A DNA stretch of 61,812 nucleotides from an uncultured Bacteroidota bacterium (GCA_902774845.1 CACYJU010000013.1:1-61812); one strand, 5' to 3'. Positions 36,701-45,220 are shown, counted from the stretch's first letter. Notes: generated by a model not told the origin, from the letters alone. Program-made: numbers and translations.

Positions 36701-38336
36701 GGTCTATCGTGGCGTTGGCGCCCTTGGTGGCCGACTCCATCATCAGAGCGTCATAGTCGTGGTCTTTGTTCTTGTTGTAGGCTTTGGCGTAGTCGACCAG
36801 CTTGTCCTGCACATACACCCTGTCCAGCGCCTCGTTGTAGGTCACAAGACCCACCTTCGCCAGCGTGTGCATCATAAGGCGCGCCTGACTCACGTCCATA
36901 CTTATCGACTTCGTGAAGTCGTCGATCTTGAACTCGTAGGTCATCCCGTGGTCACGCATATAGCGGTACACCCTCATCACCGGGCTCACCTCTTCGATTC
37001 CCTGCAGCTGACGGTAGCGTGCGTAGGAGTAGTAGTCCTTCGACTCGAACGACGAGAAGTTCTGACCGCCCGAGCTTATCATCGAGAACTCCAGCTCGTC
37101 CTTGTCCATCTTCCACACTATCGACTCGCTGAAGAGGTCGAGGTTGTGGTAGCTGTCGCCGTAGGGGCTGTAGTAGTTGCGTTTCGAGTCGTTGATGAAC
37201 GTCACCGTCCGCTCGGCTATGCTGTAGTGCATCCCGATGCCGTCGTTATATATCGAGTCCTCGCCCAGGTACATCCTCACGGCGGCCCGCTCGGCCGAGA
37301 TCATCTTGCTGGTGATGGTGAACTTCACCGACTGCACTCTCGCGAACACCTTCCCACCCCTGCGGAAAAGGAGCGAGGCGGGATGCTTGCTGTCCGAGGT
37401 GATGAACTTCGACCCGTTCATCATGAAGCTTCCGCTATAGTCAACCCCTTCGGCGATGTTCTTCATCTCGAAGTCTTTCTGGTATGAGCGGAACTTAGGG
37501 TAGGTGTACTTGTCGGGGTCCATCTGAGCCGAGAGCGCCTCCTCCACCCTTCCGTAGATGGCCTGGGTGAAGTACTTAGTGTTGGTGAAGAGCACCGAGT
37601 CGGCCGTGAATTTGGGGAATTTCGTCACCGCCTCGTAGTCTTTCAGCTCTGCCCAGCACACCGTCGTGGGAAGGCCCGTGCGGTCCCAGTTCAGGCGGCC
37701 CCCGTGGCCGTACCACTTATGGTCGAAGTAATAGTATTTTCCTGTCGTGCTGTATATCGTACCGTTGTCCTTGTCCGAGCTGTAGTAGAGCTCCATCTTC
37801 TTCGGGAAGGTCACCACGATGTTCTTCCCCTCCAACCCCAACGCATACTGAGCGCCGGCTTGCGTCTGCCAATAGGATGTCTTCGCCCCGTTCAGTATCC
37901 TCTCCTTCTCGAGCTGCTCCGTGAAGTCGACAAAGTCGGTGAAGTCCTTCACCTTCTTGTTCCTCTCCTGCAGGTACTCCAGACAGTCGACCCACGCGGC
38001 GAAGTTCGTCTTGCCCTGCGTGCTCATGAGGGTAGTCACCTCGATGAAGTGGGCGAAGTCGGGGAACTGTTTCACCCTCAGCTTCTGCATCGTCACACAG
38101 ATGTCGCGGTAGCGAATCTGCGTCTTCTCGTCCCATCCCTTGTAGACAGGCTCGAACGCACGTATCAGCTTGGCGTTGGCGGCCTTCCGGTCGTCCTGGC
38201 TCGTCGCCTGATCCAGGTACATGAGCAGCTCAGTAGGCAGGTTCTCAAAGGTGAAGTTCACGGTAGCAGGCTTCTTCTGAGCACCTGCCGTAAGCACACA
38301 AACCACCGCCGCAACAAACAATATAGCTTTCTTCAT
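33771..38336 (-). CDS. very large exported protein with acidic C-terminal tail
   Basis: This 1521-residue protein starts with a signal peptide (MKKAILFVAAVVCVLTAGAQ). A helical N-terminal region of about 170 residues follows, then a long beta-rich body with repeated short motifs (for example DVTVHKNRDITFSGRVNIGR), suggestive of a stacked beta structure comparable in style to LptD/OstA-type or AsmA-type proteins. It ends in a run of acidic residues (SFSDDEEEEEDEEETEEEE) encoded by a C/T-rich microsatellite-like tract. There is no type IX sorting domain and no enzyme motif. I believe it is a Bacteroidetes-specific periplasmic or surface protein, but I do not recognise the family. The interval 33685-33770 upstream of the flippase carries short CATTCAAG-type repeats. 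Confidence 0.8.
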   Translation of the reverse strand: MKKAILFVAAVVCVLTAGAQKKPATVNFTFENLPTELLMYLDQATSQDDRKAANAKLIRAFEPVYKGWDEKTQIRYRDICVTMQKLRVKQFPDFAHFIEVTTLMSTQGKTNFAAWVDCLEYLQERNKKVKDFTDFVDFTEQLEKERILNGAKTSYWQTQAGAQYALGLEGKNIVVTFPKKMELYYSSDKDNGTIYSTTGKYYYFDHKWYGHGGRLNWDRTGLPTTVCWAELKDYEAVTKFPKFTADSVLFTNTKYFTQAIYGRVEEALSAQMDPDKYTYPKFRSYQKDFEMKNIAEGVDYSGSFMMNGSKFITSDSKHPASLLFRRGGKVFARVQSVKFTITSKMISAERAAVRMYLGEDSIYNDGIGMHYSIAERTVTFINDSKRNYYSPYGDSYHNLDLFSESIVWKMDKDELEFSMISSGGQNFSSFESKDYYSYARYRQLQGIEEVSPVMRVYRYMRDHGMTYEFKIDDFTKSISMDVSQARLMMHTLAKVGLVTYNEALDRVYVQDKLVDYAKAYNKNKDHDYDALMMESATKGANATIDLNNNELKIRGVEKFVVSDSQAVAISPRGDVTVHKNRDITFSGRVNIGRFVMYVTDATFFYEKFSLDLPKIDSLYFFVTDFKDPAKEHIVYTPLYKLVGEIQIDKPDNHNGLTKNKEYPIFDSKEKSFVYYDRPFVEKGVYKRDKFYYTLRPFTIRALSDFETDSLVLNGSLTSAGIFPEIVEPLKVQPDYSLGFVIKTGKTGMPAYGGKGTYHNTIDLSYKGFRGRGQLDYLTSVTKSKNIMFHPDSMMAVTDTFYVTEAAGFPDIRNGKTNERWYPYGDSMRVSQIMKGTPFKMYHDDALLAGHVTLRPKGATGGGVVTIKEGTLASNLFELKPMDMNSQVTEFTLRSLKHNAIAFHAVNMKSHVDYKTRLAEFTSNAPLERTELPVMNYAAYVDRFTWAIDKQNLALSNSKSTTSQGMESKPLAERVEVEEMPGATFVSTGSKQDSLKFNALKANYMYDLAEMKLDGIYRIDVADAAIAPGGDTLRIRKGGAIDHLKKSQILASRENKYHLVYNSDIQIASGKQYAAKGYIDYVDEDKKKQKIYLTDMAPNAKGMSVGNGFISDSANFTLSSAFGFAGKVRVEADSMFYHFDGGVRLLHKCKTDHEVGLLAYSDYTDPEDIRVNVPEIPTDWKGDRISSSILMSSTMMPYPAFLTKERAADNELMHAWGQLSYDNKTKTYMIASAKKQEDPEGVVDRYLKLNTEKCMVTGEGPVNFNMKEGLTHIFAYGDAMVNTSSSNFSLNTVFGYSFPLDDKVVTTMTQQIIDDLRLSAANTDNDLLRRALVFYEGEEKGTEYYSDYVTTGQFGKMPKSMENTLLFGHIDWQYSPVLGYYYDGVTSLLAIGKQQLNLATRVKMQLQTRGGVTKLTIYLQIAADHWYYFSYDSGAKRMTIQTSVGVWADQIKSIPADKRTVESKSERFTYKIGTARNEVPNYLLKFSADGNVNVSGGSFSDDEEEEEDEEETEEEETEEEEE

Positions 38337-38474
38337 TTCTCGATTGCGTTTACTATATAATAACTATAATAACGCAAAAACCGCCCCAATGTTGTATGGG
38401 GTTACATTGATGGGACGTTAACCCTAACTTTGACGTTAACTAATGGTTTATTAATGGTGATTCGTGTTAAAACC

Positions 38475-38623
38475 GGTCATTAGTTGTCATTAGTCAATAG
38501 TCAATAAGAAAATCGGATTGGTCATTTGGCTCACTATAGTAATATTTAATATATTACTATAGTGGCGCTTTTTGACAGTTGGAAATCCTTATTGACTAAT
38601 GACTATTGACCATTATTGACAAC
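38475..38623. repeat. inverted-repeat element, copy 1 (orphan)
   Basis: The centre is a perfect palindrome with 14-bp arms, CACTATAGTAATAT (38532-38545) and ATATTACTATAGTG (38551-38564). To its left is GGATTGGTCATTTGG, and to its right TTTTTGACAGTTGG. Outside these, TGAC/GTCA-rich words (GTCATTAGTCAATAGTC on the left, GACTAATGACTATTGAC on the right) form a looser inverted repeat. The layout is the same as in copy 2 at 38776-38913 and similar to 2421-2580. There is no gene in 38337-39324 that I accept. Confidence 0.75.
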
Positions 38624-38671
38624 AAGACTCACCCCAGCCCCATCTTTGTTTAGAGAGGGGGAGTTGGAATG
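38624..38671. repeat. dispersed palindromic repeat, copy 2
   Basis: AAGACTCACCCCAGCCCC, then TTTAGAGAGGGGGAGTTGG and AATG. It matches the copy inside the primase gene (751-803) over nearly its whole length. It is followed by a GGGAGTTA-rich tract (about 38700-38755) that reappears inverted near 57230-57270. Confidence 0.7.
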
Positions 38672-38775
38672 CGGAGGTAGTGCGGAGCTTATGCGGAGTT
38701 AGGTGGGAGTTAAGTGGGAGTTAGATGATAGGTAAATGATAGGGAGATGGGAGACAGGTGTTGGTGGTCAAAAAC

Positions 38776-38913
38776 GGTCATGGTCATTTGGTCAAAATCA
38801 ATTTTGGATTGGTCATTTGGTTCACTATAATATAAAATAAATTTTATATTATAGTGGCGGTTTTGACACTTGGAAAACGATTTTGACCAAATGACCAAAT
38901 GACCAAATGACCA
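38776..38913. repeat. inverted-repeat element, copy 2 (orphan)
   Basis: The centre is a perfect palindrome with 16-bp arms, CACTATAATATAAAAT (38823-38838) and ATTTTATATTATAGTG (38841-38856). The flanks repeat copy 1: GGATTGGTCATTTGG on the left and TTTTGACACTTGG on the right. The outer right side is a tandem of TGACCAAA (38884-38913), mirrored on the left by GGTCATGGTCATTTGGTC. The inner arms differ from copy 1 at several positions yet stay perfectly self-complementary. Confidence 0.75.
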
Positions 38914-39003
38914 CTTTTTGTTATAAGTGGCTGTCTTTCAGCTGTCAGTGATTTTTTTGAGAAAAAATTGACCTCTTATTCGTAAACCGCAATGGAGGGG
39001 TTG

Positions 39004-39075
39004 TATCTTTGCAGCGTGAAACGAAGACTCACCCCCCGGACCCCCTCTCTGGGTAGAGAGGGGGAGCAGAGTCGG
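39004..39075. repeat. dispersed palindromic repeat, copy 3, with promoter-like box
   Basis: TATCTTTG (39004-39011) resembles a -7 box. It is followed by GAAGACTCACCCCCCGGACC and the palindrome CCCCTCTCTGGGTAGAGAGGGG. The run from the -7-like box through GAAGACTC parallels the primase copy, where the same stretch reads TACTTCGTAGCATCGAAGGA. Confidence 0.7.
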
Positions 39076-39274
39076 GGTGGAGAGGGAGCGGAGAGGATGT
39101 GGTTGGTGAGAGGGGGAAGGGTGGGGCTTCACTTGTTGTAGCATGGGCTGTCGAGAACCTTTTTTGATGCTTTCGAGGTCGGATTTGTTCACCTCTCACT
39201 ATATAAGTAGGGAAAAAATGAAAATGTTACAGATGATTGAAAAAAAATGTGCGGGCGATAATAGATGAATTTCG

Positions 39275-39282
39275 TATTTTTG
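39275..39282 (+). promoter_or_regulatory. -7 promoter box for the M49-like peptidase
   Basis: TATTTTTG matches TAnnTTTG and lies 42 bp before ATG 39325. Confidence 0.7.
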
Positions 39283-39324
39283 CAGTTACTCCAAAGAGTT
39301 TAATTAATCATAAACATATTAAAA

Positions 39325-40968
39325 ATGAAGAAATTAATGGTAACCTTAATGGCACTTTCGCTCTTCGCCGCCTTCGGCTGCAAGAACAAGAAAGCCACCA
39401 ACGAACCGCAGCAGCCCTCTGAAATCGAGCAGAAGGTGAACGAGTATGCAGAATTCACCCTCACCACCGACCTCAGCAAGCTGAGCGAGAAAGAGAAACA
39501 ACTTATCCCGGTGCTTATCGAGATCGCCGACATCATGGACGACCTGTACTGGGAGCAGTACTTCGGCACGGAGAACCGCAAGGCCCTCGACACGCTGAGC
39601 GACGCGGCCGTGAAGGAGTTTGCCATGCTGCAGTATGGCGCTTGGGACCGTCTGGACAGCGAGAAGCCTTTCGTGCCTGGCTACGGCGAGCGTCCGCTGG
39701 GTGCTAACTTCTACCCCACAGACATGACCAAAGAGGAGTTTGAGGCTCTGCAAGACCCCGAGAAGACCAGCCTCTACACGGTGATACGCCGCGACGAGAA
39801 CGGCGCGCTGAAGGTGGTGCCTTATCATGAGGCCTACGCCGAGAAGCTGGCCAAAGTGGACGAGCTGATGGGCAAAGCCATCGAGCTGGCCGAGGACGAG
39901 GGATTGAAGAACTACCTCACCGAGCGCCGCAAAGCCCTCCAGACAGACGACTACTTCGCCAGCGACATGGCCTGGATGGACATGAAGAACAGCAAGATAG
40001 ACTTCGTGGTCGGACCTATCGAGAACTACGACGACGCCCTCTTCGGCTACAAGACCTCCTACGAGTCGTTCATCCTGGTGAAAGACGAGCAGTGGAGCAA
40101 CGACCTGGCCAAGTTTGTCAAGATGCTTCCCGCCCTGCAGAAACAGCTGCCCTGCGACGAGAAATACAAGAAAGAGGTGCCGGGCACCGAGAGCGACCTG
40201 AACGTGTATGACGCCATCTACTATGCCGGCGACTGCAACGCGGGCTCGAAGACCATCGCCATCAACCTGCCCAACGACGAGCGTGTGCACCTGAAGAAAG
40301 GTGCCCGCCGTCTGCAGCTTAAGAACGCCATGCAGGCCAAGTTTGAGACCATCCTCACCCCCATCGCCAACCTCTTCGTGTGCGAAGACCAGCTGGACAA
40401 CGTGAACTTCAACGCCTTCTTCAGCAATGTCTGCTTCCACGAGGTGGCGCACGGCTTGGGCATCAAGAACACCATCACCGGCAAGGGCAACCTGCGCGAG
40501 GCACTGAAAGAGCAGTACAGCGCATGGGAAGAGGCTAAAGCCGACATCTGCGGCCTGTTCCTCACCCAGACACTCATAGAGCAGGGCGAGATCACGAACT
40601 GCACCGTCGAGGACGCCTACGTGACCTTCATCGCCGGCATCCTCCGCAGCGTGCGTTTCGGCGCTACCGAAGCTCACGGCGTGGCCAACATGATGTGCTT
40701 CAACTACCTGCAGGACAACGGAGCCTTCTCACGCAACGAGCAGGGCAAATATGTTGTGAACGTGGCCAAGATGCGTGAGGCTATGAACAGCTGGGCAGCT
40801 CTGATACTGCGCGTCGAGGGCGACGGCGACTACGACTTCGCCAAGCAGTACGCCAAAGAGAACGGCGTCATTCGCGCCGACCTGCAGAAGGACCTCGACC
40901 TCATCCGCGAGAACAACATACCGAAAGACATACGCTACAACCAGGGCCTCAAAGCGCTGGGACTTTAG
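39325..40968 (+). CDS. M49-like zinc metallopeptidase lipoprotein
   Basis: This 547-residue protein has a lipoprotein signal (LMALSLFAAFGC). Its zinc site is HEVAHGLG near residues 372-379 with a second-ligand motif EEAKADICGLFL near 402-413, the pattern of dipeptidyl-peptidase III-related enzymes (family M49). The site lacks the extra residue of the classical HELLGH motif, as in Bacteroidetes homologues. It is likely a periplasmic or outer-membrane-anchored peptidase that trims oligopeptides. It has its own promoter and a strong terminator follows. The exact substrate is unknown. Confidence 0.85.
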   Translation: MKKLMVTLMALSLFAAFGCKNKKATNEPQQPSEIEQKVNEYAEFTLTTDLSKLSEKEKQLIPVLIEIADIMDDLYWEQYFGTENRKALDTLSDAAVKEFAMLQYGAWDRLDSEKPFVPGYGERPLGANFYPTDMTKEEFEALQDPEKTSLYTVIRRDENGALKVVPYHEAYAEKLAKVDELMGKAIELAEDEGLKNYLTERRKALQTDDYFASDMAWMDMKNSKIDFVVGPIENYDDALFGYKTSYESFILVKDEQWSNDLAKFVKMLPALQKQLPCDEKYKKEVPGTESDLNVYDAIYYAGDCNAGSKTIAINLPNDERVHLKKGARRLQLKNAMQAKFETILTPIANLFVCEDQLDNVNFNAFFSNVCFHEVAHGLGIKNTITGKGNLREALKEQYSAWEEAKADICGLFLTQTLIEQGEITNCTVEDAYVTFIAGILRSVRFGATEAHGVANMMCFNYLQDNGAFSRNEQGKYVVNVAKMREAMNSWAALILRVEGDGDYDFAKQYAKENGVIRADLQKDLDLIRENNIPKDIRYNQGLKALGL

Positions 40969-41000
40969 CAGTTGGCTGGTAGCAGTCAGCAGTCAGCAAA

Positions 41001-41039
41001 GAGGGGGCGCATCGGAAGATGCGTCCCCTCTCTCTTTTT
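41001..41039. terminator. terminator between convergent peptidase and recQ
   Basis: GAGGGGGCGCAT pairs with ATGCGTCCCCTC (one G-T pair) around a 6-nt loop, followed by a T-rich run on the plus strand. It can serve both convergent genes. Confidence 0.85.
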
Positions 41040-41055
41040 ATCCTAATCCAAAATA

Positions 41056-43272
41056 CTAATGACCGTAGTCGGAGAGGAACTTTATGCGCATGAGGCGTAT
41101 CTCCTCATGGGTGTAGTCGGGATCATCCTGGAACTCCTCGTAGGCCTCGTCGAGTGAGCCGTCCTTGGATTCACGCCAGTAGTCGAGCAGCTCTTCCTGA
41201 TGGTCTTCCTCGATGGTCTCGTTGATGTAGTAGTCGATATTGAGGCGGTTGCCCGAGAGGATGATGTGCTCCATCTCGGTGAGCAGCTCGTCCATAGTCA
41301 TGCCCTTGCCGCGAGCGATGTCGTCGAGTGACATCTGCTTGTCGACCGAGCGCACGATGTAGAGCTTGGCGCTCGACTTGTTGACCACCGAGCGTACTAC
41401 GAAATCCTGCGGACGCTCTATCTCGTTCTCCTCGACATAGGTCTTTATAAGGTCGATGAAGGGCTGCCCGTATTTCTGGGCCTTGCCTATTCCGACGCCG
41501 ACACAATGTGAGAGTTCGTCGATGGTGCAAGGGTACTGGATAGTCATATCCTTGAGCGAGCGTTCCTCGAAGATGACGTAGAGCGGGAGTTTCTCTTTGG
41601 TGGCTATATCCTTGAGGAGGGATTTGAGCTGCAGGTAGAGCTTCTCGTCGGCAGCCTCGATGCTTCCGCCCACCTCGGAGGTGTCGACCAGGTCGTCTGC
41701 GGTGTCGGTTTGGCTGTAGTCGTGGTCGCAGCTGACGGTGACCTCATAGGGCGACTTCATGAAACGGAAGCCGTCGGGGGTGATTTTCAGCACACCGTAT
41801 TGCTCTATCTCCTTGACGAGCAGCTTGTCGTAGAGGGCGTTGCGGATGACAGCCTTCCAGTAGAGGTCGTCGTGGTCGGTGCCCTGCCCGAACTGGTCGA
41901 GCTGGTCGTGGTGATAGGTCTTGGTGTGGGTGTTGACACGACCCATCATGACGTCGATAACCTCCTTCATCTTGAAGGCCTGCTTCATGGCGAGGATGGT
42001 TTCGAGCATATAGACGGTCTCCTCCTTGGCCTCCATGCGAGGTTTGGGATGGAGACAGTTGTCGCAGTTGCCACAGTTGGCGTTGGGGTAGTCCTCGCCG
42101 AAATATTTCAGCAGGTTGGCGCGGCGGCAAGCCGAACTCTCGGCATAGGAGACCATCTCCTGGACGAGCTGCTGGGCCTGTTCCTGCTCGGTGATATTCT
42201 TGTCGGTGAAGAATTTGTAGAGTTTCTCCACATCCTGTTCGCTATAGAAGGCTATGCACTTACCCTCGCCACCGTCGCGGCCGGCACGACCAGTCTCCTG
42301 GTAGTAGCCCTCGAGACTCTTGGGTATGTCGTAGTGGATGACAAAACGCACGTCGGGCTTGTCGATACCCATTCCGAAGGCTATGGTGGCGACGATGACG
42401 TCGACATCCTCCATGAGGAACTTGTCTTGGTTCTCGGTGCGCACCTGCGAGTCGAGGCCAGCGTGGTAAGGGAGCGCCTTGATGCCGTTGACCTGCAGCA
42501 GTTCGGCGAGGTCTTCGACACGCTTGCGGGTGAGGCAGTAGATGATACCGCTCTTGCCGCTATTCTCACGTATGAACTTTATTATCTCCTTGTGCAGCTG
42601 CACGGGCTCGGACGGTTTGGGCCGCACCTCATAATACAGGTTAGGACGGTTGAAGGAGGAGATGAAGATCTTGGCGTCCTCCATCTTTAGATTCTTTATT
42701 ATGTCCTGCTGCACTTTGGGTGTGGCCGAAGCGGTGAGAGTCAGGATAGGGACAGAGTCGTTGATAGCGGTGATAGCGTCGCGCAGGCGGCGGTATTCGG
42801 GACGGAAGTCGTGGCCCCACTCCGAGATGCAATGAGCCTCGTCGATGGCGAAAAAGGATATCTTAAGCTGTTGGAGGAATTCTATGGTATCGGGACGGGA
42901 AAGGGTTTCGGGAGCCACATAGAGCATCTTGGTGCCCCCCTTGAGGAGGTCTTCTTTGACGTCAGTCACCTGCTGTTTGTTGAGCGAGGAGTTGAGGAAG
43001 TGGGCCACATAGTCGTTGCCGGAGTTGTAACGCACGGCGTCGACCTGATTCTTCATAAGGGCTATAAGCGGCGAGACAACGATGGCGGTACCCTCGCTGA
43101 TGATGGCCGGAAGCTGGTAGCAAAGCGACTTGCCACCGCCTGTAGGCATGATCACGAAGGTGTCGTTGCCGTCGAGCAGACTTTGGATTATGGCTTCTTG
43201 GTCACCCTTGAAGTTGTCAAATCCGAAAATCTCTTTCAGTTTCGTTTGCAATATGCTGCTATTTGTGTCCAA
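41056..43272 (-). CDS. recQ: ATP-dependent DNA helicase RecQ
   Basis: This 738-residue 3'-5' helicase acts in recombination and repair. Walker A is MPTGGGKS at 42-49 and motif II is AIDEAHCISEWGHDFRPEY. Motif VI is QETGRAGRDG. Zinc-binding cysteines are in CRRANLL and CGNCDNC. An HRDC domain (LYVIFEERSLKDM, then VGIGKAQKYG) lies near 545-620. The first codon is TTG at 43272; no ATG precedes the conserved N terminus, so TTG initiation is likely. It is divergent from kdsD. Confidence 0.96.
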   Translation of the reverse strand: MDTNSSILQTKLKEIFGFDNFKGDQEAIIQSLLDGNDTFVIMPTGGGKSLCYQLPAIISEGTAIVVSPLIALMKNQVDAVRYNSGNDYVAHFLNSSLNKQQVTDVKEDLLKGGTKMLYVAPETLSRPDTIEFLQQLKISFFAIDEAHCISEWGHDFRPEYRRLRDAITAINDSVPILTLTASATPKVQQDIIKNLKMEDAKIFISSFNRPNLYYEVRPKPSEPVQLHKEIIKFIRENSGKSGIIYCLTRKRVEDLAELLQVNGIKALPYHAGLDSQVRTENQDKFLMEDVDVIVATIAFGMGIDKPDVRFVIHYDIPKSLEGYYQETGRAGRDGGEGKCIAFYSEQDVEKLYKFFTDKNITEQEQAQQLVQEMVSYAESSACRRANLLKYFGEDYPNANCGNCDNCLHPKPRMEAKEETVYMLETILAMKQAFKMKEVIDVMMGRVNTHTKTYHHDQLDQFGQGTDHDDLYWKAVIRNALYDKLLVKEIEQYGVLKITPDGFRFMKSPYEVTVSCDHDYSQTDTADDLVDTSEVGGSIEAADEKLYLQLKSLLKDIATKEKLPLYVIFEERSLKDMTIQYPCTIDELSHCVGVGIGKAQKYGQPFIDLIKTYVEENEIERPQDFVVRSVVNKSSAKLYIVRSVDKQMSLDDIARGKGMTMDELLTEMEHIILSGNRLNIDYYINETIEEDHQEELLDYWRESKDGSLDEAYEEFQDDPDYTHEEIRLMRIKFLSDYGH

Positions 43273-43342
43273 TATGATTGAATTTAAATGTGCAAAAAGA
43301 GTGATAAAATAGGTAAGGGAGCGGTGTTTCCAACTTTTTTAG

Positions 43343-43350
43343 TACCTTTG
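43343..43350 (+). promoter_or_regulatory. -7 promoter box for kdsD
   Basis: TACCTTTG matches TAnnTTTG and lies 53 bp before the GTG start of kdsD. Confidence 0.7.
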
Positions 43351-43403
43351 CAAGGTTTTACAAAGTTAAGAATAATTGTTTAAATATCCAAATATTATTT
43401 GAA

Positions 43404-44372
43404 GTGAAGACGAGAGAGGAGATACAAAGTATTGCTAAACAGGTGATTAGAGAAGAGCGTCAGGCGGTCGGACTTTTGGAGGAAAGGATAGGCGACGCAT
43501 TTTCTTCGGCTGTAGAAATGCTTTTTGCGACCCGCGGAAGGGTGGTTGTGGCTGGTATAGGCAAGAGCGCGAACATCGCAACCAAGATAGTGTCGACATT
43601 CAACTCGACCGGCACTCCTGCACTCTTCCTGCATGCCGCCGACGCCATTCATGGCGACCTGGGGATGGTGCAGAAGGAGGACACGGTGATATGTGTGTCG
43701 AAGAGCGGCAACACCCCCGAGATAAAGGTGCTGGTGCCGTTGATCAAGCAGTTTGGCAACAAGCTGATAGCCATCGTGGGCAATACCGACTCTTTCCTTG
43801 CCTCCGAAGCCGACATCGTGCTCGACACCACAGTAGAGCATGAGGCTTGTCCGAACAACCTGGCCCCCACGTCGTCGACGACGGCTCAGCTGGTGATGGG
43901 CGACGCATTGGCTGTGGCGCTTATCGAATGCCGTAATTTCACCGCTTCCGACTTCGCCCGGTTCCATCCCGGCGGAGCCCTCGGAAAGCAGCTCTATATG
44001 CGGGTGCAGGATCTCTCGGTTCAGAACGAGCGCCCGCAGGTGACCAAAGAGACACCCGTGAGGCAGGTGATACTGGAGATGACCTCGAAACGTCTGGGGT
44101 GCGCTGTGGTGGTGGAAGATGAGAAGCCGATAGGAATCATCACGGACGGAGACCTGCGCAGGATGCTCAACCGCGAGCAGCCGGTATCATACATGAAAGC
44201 GCAGGATATCATGACCGTCAACCCCAAATGTGTGGCAGAAAACGAGTATGCCGTCAACGCCCTGCATATCATGCAGCAGCGCAGCATCACCCAACTGATA
44301 GTGGTGGCCGACGACGGCCGATACAGCGGGGTGGTGCATCTGCACGACATCCTCAGAGAAGGAATCATCTGA
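43404..44372 (+). CDS. kdsD: arabinose-5-phosphate isomerase KdsD (KpsF/GutQ family)
   Basis: This 322-residue enzyme converts ribulose-5-phosphate to arabinose-5-phosphate, the first step to the KDO sugar of lipopolysaccharide. A SIS domain (VVVAGIGKSANIATKIVSTF, then VICVSKSGNTPEI) covers residues 35-170, and two CBS domains fill 205-320 (AVVVEDEKPIGIITDGDLRR). The start is GTG 43404; no upstream ATG, GTG or TTG fits the frame. It leads a run with lptB, mrdA and rodA, which ties KDO and LPS export to cell shape. Confidence 0.93.
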   Translation: MKTREEIQSIAKQVIREERQAVGLLEERIGDAFSSAVEMLFATRGRVVVAGIGKSANIATKIVSTFNSTGTPALFLHAADAIHGDLGMVQKEDTVICVSKSGNTPEIKVLVPLIKQFGNKLIAIVGNTDSFLASEADIVLDTTVEHEACPNNLAPTSSTTAQLVMGDALAVALIECRNFTASDFARFHPGGALGKQLYMRVQDLSVQNERPQVTKETPVRQVILEMTSKRLGCAVVVEDEKPIGIITDGDLRRMLNREQPVSYMKAQDIMTVNPKCVAENEYAVNALHIMQQRSITQLIVVADDGRYSGVVHLHDILREGII

Positions 44373-44423
44373 AGCCACAGGAACGACCAATCAGCAAAAT
44401 AACAAGATAACAAATTCGAAGAA

Positions 44424-45206
44424 GTGGAACTGCGTACTGAACATGTAATAAAGAAATACCGCTCCCGCACCGTTGTCAACGATGTGTCGGTATCTGTATC
44501 CCAAGGAGAGATTGTGGGATTGCTGGGACCTAACGGGGCAGGCAAGACGACGACGTTCTACATGATAGTAGGCATCATCCAGCCCTATTCGGGCAAGGTG
44601 TTTCTCGACAACACCGAGATTACGAAACAGCCTATGTATAAACGAGCCAAGATGGGCATAGGATACCTGGCGCAGGAGGCTTCGGTGTTCCGTCAGATGA
44701 GCGTGGAGAACAACATCATGTCGATACTTGAGTTCAGGAAAGATCTGACCAAAGAGCAGAGGAAAGAGAAGCTGGAGTCGCTGATAGACGAATTTGGATT
44801 GGGCAAGATAAGGAAGAGCAAAGGCATACAGCTCTCGGGCGGAGAACGCCGTCGTACCGAGATCGCACGAGCGCTCGCCAACGACCCGAAGTTCCTGCTG
44901 CTCGACGAGCCTTTCGCCGGCGTCGACCCGATAGCGGTGCAGGATATCCAGGACATCGTGGCACACCTGAAAGAGAAAAACATAGGCATACTGATAACCG
45001 ACCACAACGTGAACGAAACGCTGCGAATCACCGACAGAGCCTACCTCTTGTATGAGGGCAGCGTGCTGCATCAAGGCATACCCGAAGAGATGGCCAACGA
45101 CCCAGACGTGAGAGCCAAATATCTGGGACGCGACTTCGTGTGGCACGGAAAGAAGGTGACCAAAGATCTGTCAGAAGTCAAGCAGTCGGAAGTCTGCAAC
45201 CAATAG
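44424..45206 (+). CDS. lptB: LPS export ABC transporter ATPase LptB
   Basis: This 260-residue ATPase powers extraction of lipopolysaccharide from the inner membrane together with LptF/LptG. Walker A is GPNGAGKTT at 35-43, the signature is [15 protein letters not shown], and Walker B is [13 protein letters not shown]. The Q-loop context [16 protein letters not shown] is typical of LptB. Translation starts at GTG 44424. It follows kdsD by 51 bp. Confidence 0.95.
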   Translation: MELRTEHVIKKYRSRTVVNDVSVSVSQGEIVGLLGPNGAGKTTTFYMIVGIIQPYSGKVFLDNTEITKQPMYKRAKMGIGYLAQEASVFRQMSVENNIMSILEFRKDLTKEQRKEKLESLIDEFGLGKIRKSKGIQLSGGERRRTEIARALANDPKFLLLDEPFAGVDPIAVQDIQDIVAHLKEKNIGILITDHNVNETLRITDRAYLLYEGSVLHQGIPEEMANDPDVRAKYLGRDFVWHGKKVTKDLSEVKQSEVCNQ

Positions 45207-45220
45207 ATAGCAGTCAGGCA

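Noticed and set aside
35787..37487. A 566-codon plus-strand frame opposite the large exported protein, and another of 473 codons at 34233-35654
   Set aside because: Both are antisense to a gene with a clear signal peptide and normal composition. Their translations are rich in V, H, R and L without any domain, as expected of shadow frames in GC-rich DNA.
38884..38913. Tandem TGACCAAA words that look like a tiny repeat array
   Set aside because: The units are 8 bp with no spacers and no cas genes nearby, so this is not a CRISPR array. They are part of the inverted-repeat element.
38938..39192. An 84-codon minus-strand frame in the repeat-rich stretch
   Set aside because: It consists mainly of the palindromic repeat and proline/serine-rich low-complexity sequence. 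The peptide resembles the primase linker only because both are encoded by the repeat.
39346..40677. A 443-codon minus-strand frame opposite the M49-like peptidase
   Set aside because: It is antisense to a gene with signal peptide, zinc motif, promoter and terminator.
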